64,000 bases of DNA from Schistosoma haematobium (taxonomy: Eukaryota; Platyhelminthes; Trematoda; Strigeidida; Schistosomatidae), in the NCBI RefSeq assembly GCF_000699445.3, contig NC_067195.1, positions 54,974,465 through 55,038,464 of the forward strand. The letters are read 5' to 3'. Positions within the stretch are counted from its first letter, which is position 1. Every line of letters begins with the position of its first letter. Shown here piece after piece: positions 1 through 11,212 of this stretch. The notes under the pieces are model-generated. The model searched no databases. It was not told the DNA's origin and worked only from the letters and a program-made list of their open reading frames with translations. The translations under genes and the position numbers were made by a program.

Positions 1-164
1 AGAGTAAACCATATAGTATGAATTAAACTAAATGAAATCAGACCCTATATACAATAGATACATCAGTAATATCAAGTTACATTTTAATGTTTAAAAATTA
101 AAATCTGCTTAATTCCCACTGGATTATACGATATTTCTCTAACACAAATAAACATTGCTGAAGG

Positions 165-552
165 TGGAGTTCTGTTCTCTGAACTGAATGGTTTGATGGT
201 GGAGCTTTCATTGTTCTTCTGAACGACATCATAAGCACAAACTTCAAGTAGTTGTGAAGTGTTCGTATTCCTTACATATGACTCACAGCTTGTTCTGTAG
301 ACCTCAAACTTGAATGATTATTGTTGAACTTTAACTTATCGTTGTCTAACTTCTTATTTTGATCTTATCTCCCATTGGTTAGATTCTTAGTCGTATATTT
401 GTTCAATCTAGATCGAGGTCGATAGGAAAAGCTGTGAGTCATATGTGTGAAATTCAAACACTTCACTTCTACTTGAAGTTTGTGTTGTTCAGAAGAATAA
501 TGAAAGCTGCGCCATCAAACCATCCAGTACAGAGAACAAAATTCCACCTCAT
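165..552. repeat. Long imperfect inverted repeat (foldback)
   Basis: Arms at about 165-292 and 429-552 are reverse complements, interrupted by small indels and mismatches; for example AAACTTCAAGTAG against CTACTTGAAGTTT, and TATGACTCACAGCTT against AAGCTGTGAGTCATA. The spacer is about 135 bp. It lies in the PKC intron 3' of exon 7. I recognise no coding content; it may be a foldback transposon or an inverted dimer of an unknown repeat. Confidence 0.75.
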
Positions 553-1033
553 TTATCCACCTGAGCTAAATATCGTCCGAATCATGTCAAAATGTAGCTC
601 TAACTCATCAACTACCATGAAATGTATTTGATTTTGAACCATACTGTTTGTGTAATGACCAATGATACTATTCAGCTACACAGAGTGAAGTAGGTCAAAT
701 GGGGCTCAAATTCCTAATCTGATTGTTGAAAGTTGAAAGATCATTGATCCTCTCCTTATAGCAGCATTTCAGACACCTTGTTACAGTGTAAAAACTTGTA
801 ACATTTGACTTTCCCAGAGTAGCTAGGTGGTGTCAATATAAATTTCGCTCTAAAATATTTTTATCAAAGCGAGGTATATAAATCTGTCATCAATCAATGA
901 AAAGCATCAAAACTCGAACTTTTTAAATATATAATCTCCAAAGTATGACAGATGATATAACATAAATAACTTTATTATTATTATTATTAAAATTATAGAA
1001 TGTAAAAATAACTTTGATAGTAAAAAGAATCAC

Positions 1034-1165
1034 CTTTCCAAAACTTCCTTTGCCCAATACTTTGATAAATTTGAAATCTGTTGCTCTGACTACATCACGT
1101 AATTTTGTTGGACAGTTTTGTAGATTCTCATTATCATCATTGTAAATATCTCCTTTGAATTGTGA
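1034..1165 (-). CDS. PKC: PKC exon 7 (hinge and start of kinase domain)
   Basis: 44 codons in phase 0 running from [11 protein letters not shown] to [15 protein letters not shown], the ATP-binding glycine loop. It follows a 13.4-kb intron packed with mobile elements. A further short hinge exon in that intron cannot be excluded, because exons 6 and 7 both meet at phase 0. Confidence 0.92.
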
Positions 1166-4100
1166 CTGTAATAGATAATCAAATAATCAGTAATAAAAAT
1201 CTTTAATTATTATATAAATAGAAAAGTTTGTAACAACTGGGCAATTTATTGTTATTATTACAGCAACAAGACTATAATTGATGGATGATGAATCAAACAA
1301 ATTTAATATAAACTTAGATTTTTGTGCAAAATTTATTTACCCATATCATATAATTTAAAGTATTTCAACATTATAGCTGATGTTAGTTCGGGATGAAAAT
1401 TCTTAATATTATTTCCAGCTTTAACTCCTCATCCTAATACTTTATAATCATTCATAACACTATTTTGACCCTTGTACGTGGTTTAATTGTTTGACAGCCA
1501 CCTTAGTAAACCATACACTCATAATACTGACGGAAATATGTGATAACAAAAAAATTGTTTATTTCGTACCACTAAATGAGGCGTGTTGTAGTGACCACGG
1601 AGAATATTTTGTAGTAGTGCTTCACAGGAAACGTGAGGAAGATACACTGAAGGCATTACACAGGTGTTACGTAATAAATAACTATGAAAAGAGATCACAC
1701 AGTATAATGACGACTATTTTTATTCAAAGAAACACTTACTTTACTTACTTACGCCTGTTACTCCCAATGGAGCATAGGCCGCTGACCAGCATTCTCCAAC
1801 CCACTCTGTTCTGGGCCTTCGTTTCTAGTTCCATCCAATTCTTGTTTATTTTTCTCATGTCTATCTCCATTTCTCGGCGTAATGTGTTCTTTGGTCTTCC
1901 TCTTCTCCTTTGGCCTTGAGGATTCCATGTGAGGGCTTGTCTTGTAACGCAGTTGGGTGCTTTCCTCAATGTGTGTCCTATCCACTTCCAGCGCTTCTTC
2001 CTGATTTCTTCCTCCGCTGGGATCTGGTTTATTTTCTCCCACAGTACGTTGTTGCTAATACTGTCCGGCCAATGGATCTGAAGTATTTTGCGTAGACAAT
2101 TGTTAATAAACACCTGTATTTTCTGGATGATGGTGTTATGGCTTTAAGTTGGGTCGATTTTTACCCTGTGTTATCGATCGATTACGAACGGACGGCCTAG
2201 AGTCTCGATTGGTCTCGCTTCCCTGTCTAGCCCAGTCAGTTGAGTCCAGAACACAAGCCACAGCCTCGGAGATATGAATCATTATATTTCAAACATACTT
2301 TGTTTATATACCAATCAAGCACACCACATCGTACCATAAAATAGAAAACAACATTTTGTACAATATTCGACAAGTGAACAGATATCGACCAATAGGAAAT
2401 GTCCATTTAAAGTCCAAGGACACCATTGGACTTAACATCATAATTATTGGTCTATTCCTCCGCATCCACAACAGATGGCTTTCGTAGTTCTCCAGGTTTC
2501 CGCTCAATACAGTAGGACTGTTTTGACATTTGTATTGAAAATCCTGACTTTGGTGTTGGTTGACAGTTGTTTTGTGTTCCAGATGTTCTTCAGTTGTAAA
2601 TATGCTGCTCTTGTTTTGCAGATCCGCGCCTACACATCTGCATCAGATCCACCATGTTCATCAATGATGCTGCCCAAATATGTAAAGGTGTTTACATCTT
2701 GTAAATCTTCTCCGTCAAGTGTTATTGGATTGGTGCATGCTGTGTTGTATCGGAGAATCCTGCTTTTCCCTTTGTGTATATTGAGACCTACTGCTGCTGA
2801 GGCTGCTGCCACACTGTTCGTCTTCTCCTGCATCTGTTGTTGCGTTTGGGATAGAAGGGCCAGGTCATCTGCGAAGTCTAGATCATCCAACTGCATCTTA
2901 GATGTCCATTGTATCCCGCGCTTCCCTTCAGACGTTGACGTCTTCATGATCCAGTCGATCAACAGGAGAAAGAGAAAGGGTGAGAGTAAGCAACCTTGCC
3001 TAACACCGGTCTTCACTTCGAACGACTTTGTCAACTGTCCTCCATGCACAATTTTGCAGTGTAATCCGTCATATGAGTTCTGTATGATATTGACTATCTT
3101 CTGAGGCACGCCGTAGTGTCGAAGAAGTTTCCATAGTGTTTTCCTGTCCAGTCTATCAAATGTTTTCTCGTAGTCAATGAAGTTGATGTAGAGTGGTGAA
3201 TTCCATTTAATTGATTGTTCCACAATGACCCGTAGAGTTGCGATTTGGTCTGTACACGATCTATCCTTACGGAATCCTGCCTGTTGGTCACGAAGTTGGG
3301 CGTCTACGCAGTCCTTCATCCTGTTTAATAATACTTTATTGAAGACTTCCTGGTGTTGAGAGAAGAGTGATGACTCTGTAGTTATCACACTTGCTGAGAT
3401 CGCCTTTCTTCGGTATTTTGATCAGAAGTCCTTCTTTCCAGTCTGTTGGTACTTGTTCCTCATCCCAAATCTTATTGAAGAGAATGTGGAGTATCCTTGC
3501 AGTTGCCGCTACGTCTGCTTTTAGTGCCTCTGCTGGGATGTTGTCCGGTCCTGCTGCTTTGCCACTCTTGATTTTTCAGATGGCCATGCTGATTTCTTCA
3601 ATTGTTGGTGGGCTAACATTGATTGGGATGTCCGTGGGTGCTGCTTCGATGTTGGGTGGGTTCAGTGGAGCTGGTCGATTCAAGAGTTCTTTGAAGTGTT
3701 CTACCCACCTGTTTTGTTGCTCTTCAATGTTGGTGATTACCTCGCCGTCCTTACTTTTCACTGGTCGTTTTGGTTTGCGGCGATTTCCAGGTAGTTTCTT
3801 TGTCGTGTCATACAATTGTCTCATGTTTCCTTCTCTTGCAGCCTTTTCCGCCGTCGTTGCTAAATCTTCCACATATTTACGTTTGTCGATTCTGATGCTC
3901 CTCTTCACCTGTTTGTTTACTTCTGTGTATTCAGCTTGTGCCTTGGCTTTTTCTGCTCTTGTTCGACTGGTATTGATTGCTGCTTTCTTGTTCCTCCTTT
4001 CTTGAATCTTATCCAGTGTATCAACAGTGATCCATTCCTTGTGATGGTGCTTCTTATGACCCAGGACCTCATGACATGTTGAAGTGATTGCCTCTTTGAT

Positions 4101-7100
4101 CCCCTTCCAATTTCTCTCCACAGTAGTTCCTTCTCCATTGAGTAGATCATGAAAGGCCTGGAACTTGTTGCTGAGGTCTATCTTGAATTTGTTGAGTTTG
4201 TTAGTATCCTGGAGAAAGGCCGTATTGAACTTTTGTGATACTGTCTGCCCCGTTGTCCAGTGCTTCTTGAGTTTCAATTTCATCTTGGCGACCAGTAAGT
4301 GATGATCTGATGCTATATCAGCTCCTCTCTTGGTTCTCACGTCCTCTATAGTCCTCCTGAACGTTTTGTTGATGCAAATATGGTCGATTTGGTTTTGTGT
4401 AGAGTGATCCGGTGAAGTCCATGTGGTTTTGTGTATGCGTTTATGTGGGAATATGGTGCCGCCTATGACCAGCTTATTGAAGGCACATAGATTTGCAAAT
4501 CTCTCACCATTTTCGTTCCTTTCTTCCAGTCCGTGTCGTCCCATGATGTCTTCATATCCAGTGTTGTCCGTTCCAACCTTGGCGTTGAAATCTCCCATCA
4601 GAATGGTCAGGTCCTTTGTTGGGCACTTCTCGACTATTGACTGCAGCCTATTGTAGAATTGATCTTTAGCGTCTTCATTGTAGTCGTTGGTAGGCGCATA
4701 GCATTGGATGATGTTCATTGAAATGCCCTCTTTCTTTGTTTTAAACGAGGCTTTGATGATCCTTGGTCCATGAGATTCCCATCCTATAAGCGCATTTTGC
4801 GCTTGTTTGGACAGCATCAATGCAACTCCTTGTGTATGTGGTGCATTTTCTTCTTCATGGCCGGAGTATAACAGGAGCTCTCCTGTAGTTAGTCGTTGTT
4901 GTCCAACTTGTGTCCAATGTGTTTCACTGATCCCAAGTACCTCTAGGTTGTATCTTCTCATTTCTGCAGCAATTTGGAAGGCTCTCCCGGTGTCCCACAT
5001 TGTACGAACATTCCATGTACCTAAATAAATGGTCGCTCTGGTTGTCAGAAGGGGCATCGGCCTCGTAACTTCCGAAGGGATTCGGCTTTCATCATGAGGC
5101 GTCATAATTCTTCTAAATGAAGACCTTCTGACTCCCAGGGCAGAGTTTAAAAGGTTTGAATAATTTTTTTCTTGTTAGCGTTTTTTTTAGCGAGTTAGTT
5201 TTCTACGGGATGGGGACGCTAACCCCATGCCCAACCCTCCTCCTTTATCCGGGCTTGGGACCGGCAGTAGCTCCCAGAGGGACTCCAGGCGGAGTTGGCG
5301 ATCATAAATGATCATCAAAATCAAGAATGTCACTGACTAGATGATGAATGAAGACAATATATTTTGGTAGTTCTGTGTGGCTGTGTGGCTTATTAACCAA
5401 GCATAAATAATTTAGGTGTAAACCGAATGAGATAAAGAGAAATGAATAGATAGTAATCAAACATAAAAACTGAAAAACAAACAGGGGGTCTGCCATAAGT
5501 CATAATTATAGTAGCCTCTCAAGAAAAACACCATACATCATTGATGACAAATGAATTAAAGTGTCCAATTAATTTAATACAATTATTATGACTGTTAGTC
5601 TGAGGTTGTAAAGTTTATTGAATTTCATCGAAACTATGAATCAACCAAACCACCATTAAAAACGTGGAAGCACTAGACAGCTGTCTCATTCTAGGACAGG
5701 ACTCCTAAACGTGCACATCCACGACTTTGTACGCTGAAATGGAACCCAGAACCCTCAGTTTCGAGCAAGAATGCTTTATCTCCAGACTAGTGGGTCAGCA
5801 TCTAGCAGTGACAATGTCGAACTCTAATCAATCCACGAAGATGGTCATGCGACGTCGTGAACTAAATGAGGAGTCCTATTCTAGGACGAAACAGCCATCC
5901 AGTGCTCCCAGATTTTCGATGGTGGTCTAACTTAGATAGGTTTTTGTTTTCGATGTTATTATGAGTATTAAGCATCTGCTCATGAACGCTAATTCTGAAA
6001 TGCTAAATTTTTGGATGAGGATTAATAATTTCTAGAACCGGTTTACAACACAAGAGCCATTGAGACAACAGCAGTAATATCGTCTAGCAATTCGGTAACG
6101 GAATCAATTTCTTATTTATGCTTCACGTCCCATATGAAAACAAAATCAGTGCATTGTCAACAACTTACAAGTGGACAGTATGATTTAAGTTACGTGTTCA
6201 GTCAATTTGAAAAATATTTTATCGAGTTTAAAAGTTCCACAAACCAGAAAGCAAAAGAGATCATTTTGAAAGATATAATAAAAAATTAAAACACTTCTCA
6301 TAGAAAAAAGCCCTTGAAAAGAAGTAGAAAAGTTTAAGCCGTTCAAATTCTAATAATGCTAGTTTTAATAATCTTTGAGCAATGTTACCGATCATATTTA
6401 ATATAAATAGATTCATTTATCTATACAAGAAGTGAAAGAAGGAAAATAAATTAGTTGCGTCTATATAAAGATGTTTAATGAGCGAGTGACATGGAACAGT
6501 GATATAAATAAAATACCTAACAGAAATGGAATCAATAGGTTAATTGTTGGATCTTATCAACTTAAGGTTTCAAAGTCAAAACGATTTGTAAAAAATCACG
6601 AGCTCAATAATGACATTAAAAGAAATACTATAATACTTTGCATACTGAAACGCTCTAAGCTTTATTTATCGGAAAAACTAAGTGAAAGTTGAAACACTCC
6701 TCGAAAAAGAACATAATCATTTACAAACGGAAGGGCGTTATTCCAATGTAATTAAAGCTTCCAATATTGAGTAAAAAATGTTGCGTCATTTAACGAGCTA
6801 ATCAACAAACATTGAGAGCTTGTGTTATGTAAGTTTTGAAAGTAATAAAAAATAATCCTTTACGGTATAAACGTCAGCTGAGATATTAAAAAACAGCCTA
6901 TCCAGACCCTTGTGAAAGACATTTAACTCCGCAGCGCTTTGAACTGTTTTCTTTAGCAGGAATTCATGAAGTGAATGTCAAGGATAAACCTCCACTTTGG
7001 ACCATCTTAATGTGCATCTACCAGTTTACATGCTTCTGTGAGGCAGGTTACATTGGCCATACAAAACGCGCACTCTGTGAACGAATACCCAAGCACTACC

Positions 7101-10100
7101 CTGAATGCTTATCTAAAAAGGTATACAAATCAATCGACAGCTCAATTCTCGAACACATGATCAATTCGGGTCACACCCCATCACGCAAGTCTGCGTACAA
7201 AATCCTCTATAAAGTAAGAACTAGTTCATAAAAGGTTTGGATGAGGAATTTATGCACGGCCAAGGCTATAATAATATATTATTTCAAAATCGATCTACGT
7301 GTACAGAAGAATTACTTTTAATCCCTTATCTACCTATAGTTTTAGCATTCCTTAAAATTTTATAAATTATCACAACTAATTATTACCTTCTTCATCTTGT
7401 ATTCCATAAGTTATTACTTTCTATTAATTCTAAAACTATTACACAGCATAAGCTTTTGGTGATTGTTGATCACGTTTTCAAATAATACAACTTTTTTTGT
7501 TTATTACATAATGATCAGCTATTTTTAAGATAATTGAAATAAGTTGTTTTAACAATGTAAAAACATCCCTTTCTTTGCTTATCATCTCTAACATAACAAT
7601 TAAGTGATACTTTTAGTTTGGGGTTGTGGAGATTGAAACCACGAACCGATCAATGTTGGAGTACTATTATAAACCTGGAAGCACTGGATGGCCGTGTGTT
7701 TCTCGTATGGGACTCCTCAGAAGTGCGCATCCACGATCACGCACGCGAGATTTGAACCCAGCTTCGGTCTCGGACACGAACACAACCTGTAAACCACTAA
7801 GCCGGTAACCAACGAAGTCAATGTCTAACTTTGACCAATCCAATTCAATGAAATTATGTGATCGCATGTTTATTTTATAAATTTTACTTTATATAACTTG
7901 TTAAATATTATATGGCGTTTACAGATGAACAAATGATTTTCTAATTAGATGTTTTCCTCATTATATTAGAATTTATAATGAAGTGACTTTTATTTTTGAA
8001 AAACGTTTCTTTACCAGGTTAATAGGTCAAGTAAGTATAGTGATTTCCATACACACACATAAAGACAAAGTAGAAAAGTACTAACATGTCAACTGAATTT
8101 CAGCATAAAAATATTGCTTTAAAACTTTCAAACTATGGGTTCAATCCCTTGTAAGATAACAAATGTACACTACGAGGACAGAAAACCACTATGAAACAAG
8201 TGTTTCGATCAAGATAAAAATTATTCTTGAATACGTGATCAAGTAGGAGTGTACTGAATTTATGTAAATTTCCTCTTTTCTCTCTCTCTCCTTCTCTATC
8301 CCTTTATCTACTTGTATTCATTAAATTATTAGTGGATTTTCTGTTTTCAGTAGTATAGATAATGTTTTGTCTTCATCACAATGTAATTACTTTATTCTCA
8401 AATGTTAAATAAAAGGGGATAGAAACGAAACATCTTAGTTGATAAAATACAACTAGATGAAAAGTGTACATTAAAACTAGTTAGTTAAACTTGAAAAGGG
8501 AAATTAAGAAAAAAGGCTTATTAATCATTAATTACCGACTCCAACAATTTGTATGGATATAATATATTAACAATTTATACATAATAACAATAAAAGTACG
8601 TTTTAGAATAAACATGCTACCATCTCCATAATTTCATGAGTTTAAAGAAAAGAAATAACGCTTTTTGTGAAATTTATCTTGGTACCAATAAGGTAAGTTC
8701 ATAGTAAATGAACGAACAGGTATCAGATGAAGTTGGAGATGATAGGCAGAAATCTTTCGACTTGACAGTGGTCATCGATCTACAAATTTGACTGTTGTAG
8801 TAATGATGATATCTAATTTTATATATGAGTGTAGTTGAATTTCTTAAAAAATGTTTGATTACATATATTGGATCATGTAATTGTTCTGTAAAAAGGTATT
8901 AATAAACCTCATATACTAAAAGGTATTATAGATGTATGTATTTTGCATATGATGAGAATCTCCAAAATATATTAAACACAAGATCTTAAATAAAGGAATT
9001 AAATTAGTCAACTGAAATGGATAAGCACATATTCAAAAGAATGATTAGTATATTTATACAAGATACTCAGTTGTCAACTAGTTATTTCACTGTATGATAT
9101 TAAGTGTATTAAAAACCGAAGAGAAAGAAACATATAACAATATGATCAAGAAACATTTCTAAATCATAAAGCCTGTAAGTGTAGATTTTGAATGTAAATA
9201 GAAACATAGATTTGACTAAAACATAACACAATAAAATCAACAGATTGAATTATTTTATATGGATATAAAAAGGTGAATTTTTTTGACAAACAATGACCAC
9301 AGTTACAATTTATTTTACTATTATGGGTATGAGTAGTGTATCAATATTTCAGTGGATAACTTTAAATTAATTTCTAATACACAATTTGTTTGAATCAAAG
9401 AAATTTACTTGATCATTCAATAGTTTAGTTAATCATGAAGTTAAATAATCAGTTAAACAATTAGATGGTGGTTGGAGGTAGTCGACAGGAAACCCTGGAC
9501 CCGGGTTTCGTGCTACTTGGCACTCGTCAGCAAGGTGTATCTGTAATCTTGAGAGAACTGGTGCTCCCTGGCGGATTCGATCTCGTGTCACTCAGCTTCA
9601 AAGTCAGGGAGCACCAGTTCCTTCAAGATTACAGATACACCTTGCTGACGAGTGCCAAGTAGCACGAAACCCGGGTCCAGGGTTTCCTGTCGACTACCTC
9701 CAACCACTATCTAATCTCAATATATATAGTGCCCGCAGTGTCGAGTCACCTTGACTGGTGGCCACATTACAACATGATCGATAGCATTCGATCTGCACTA
9801 ATAAGGACAAGACACGCATGAATTTGATCACCACCCAGTGATCAATCAATTGTAATCAGTTAAACGATATTTTTGTGAATCAAATAAAGTAATGAATATT
9901 GATATGTAAATGTATATCAAATGAAATTATTATAGAATTAGTCCTTGAGAAATGAATAATGATTCTACTACTGAAAGAACTTTAGACAATTTTATCAGTA
10001 TAGTAGGTGTCATTACCAAGGTTTGATTTGATAATTTCGAATAAATTGAGCATAGGGTTGGTTGTTATAAATAAAAACAATATATTTGTAATATCCCAAC

Positions 10101-11171
10101 AATGTAAGAATAATTCTTGCATTGTTCCGTTGTACTATTTAAACTTGGATTAATTTTAATTTGGTTATTTATTCTCTGAAGAAGTGACTTACACTAAGTC
10201 ACGAAACGTCAGAAAATCCAATTTTCAACTCATTGGGATATTACAAATATATTATTTTTATTTATCAGTATAGGGTTATGGAGAATGTTGAATTTTATTA
10301 AAATTGTGAGCCAATCAACGATACTAAATTCTCTGTACAAACTAAGATAGGTCGAGTACGATTTAAGGAAAAAGGAATTACATACTTCAAAGTCTAATAT
10401 TTAAACTGTTAAGCTGTTTCAGTTAAGAATCAGTGGAAACAACCGCTCATACACAACTCAAACAGAATCCAACGCCAAAAACTTTAGTAAACAAGGTAAG
10501 CATGACATTTTTTTAAGATACTGAGTTAAAATAATTGGACGATATAAGTTTAAAATCAATCCAAATGAAAGATATTAACAACTTGCTTACTAGATTCAAT
10601 ACATTTAGTTTCAAAGTACAAAGAAAAGGCAGAATAACATTCTGAAACATATTTATTCAACAGATAGATAAAACATAGTGATACAGTGTCATCATTATCT
10701 ACGTTATAAGTTAGTGGTCAATAAAATTCGGTCTAACTTAACGATCACATTTATGTATGAAACTACCAGATATGACATTACTAGACACATGTTCGTCAAA
10801 GTGTATCAATTGAAAAAAACAACTCAATTGAATATAATAAACATTAAATCACTTTTGTTATATTAAATTCACATCACAAGTGCATTTACAAATCTGTATG
10901 ATTTTAGCATTGAAACAACGATATAAGTTCATGAGTTTCTTTTCTTTAAATAAAAACATTTTCACCTATTTGCTGAATAAATGGGAGAATATTTCTTTGT
11001 TTTCTCTACAGGAAATTAAGTCATTTAAACTGTACTAGGATAACTTAACTTCGTATAAAAATGACCAAAATTAAATAAATTTAGCGGATAAAAACATGGA
11101 AGAATGATAATACATAGAAACTAATTCTGTAAACAACTGTTTTCTTTACTATTGAACTTATCAATGCTAAC

Positions 11172-11212
<41 letters not shown>

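Larger units (their letters stand above)
1736..5300 (-). mobile_element. RTE-clade LINE (schistosome SR2-like), broken, split by a solo LTR
   Basis: Single-ORF non-LTR retrotransposon: APE-type endonuclease (3576-5105), reverse transcriptase (2630-3388) and C-terminal segment (1745-2113). A tandem ACTTACTT-type 3' end lies near 1736 and the 5' end is near 5300. Coding capacity is lost through a premature stop near 3574, a frameshift near 3390, another near 2630 and a 340-bp LTR insertion. It lies in PKC intron 6 in the same orientation as PKC. Family naming rests on recall of protein similarity, not on a search. Confidence 0.9.
9462..9713. repeat. Near-perfect palindrome of two inverted hammerhead repeats
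   Basis: Arms 9462-9570 and 9605-9713 (109 bp each) are almost exact reverse complements, with a 34-bp loop. Each arm carries a hammerhead with intact core, one on each strand. The loop contains a box-B-like stretch on the minus strand (GATCGAATCCGCC), so the minus-strand copy keeps part of its tRNA-like head while the plus-strand copy is truncated at 9605. Confidence 0.93.

Noticed and set aside
2475..3104. 209-residue plus-strand frame
   Set aside because: Antisense shadow of the LINE reverse transcriptase.
3391..4005. 204-residue plus-strand frame with hydrophobic stretches
   Set aside because: Antisense shadow of the LINE endonuclease; no splice or start context.
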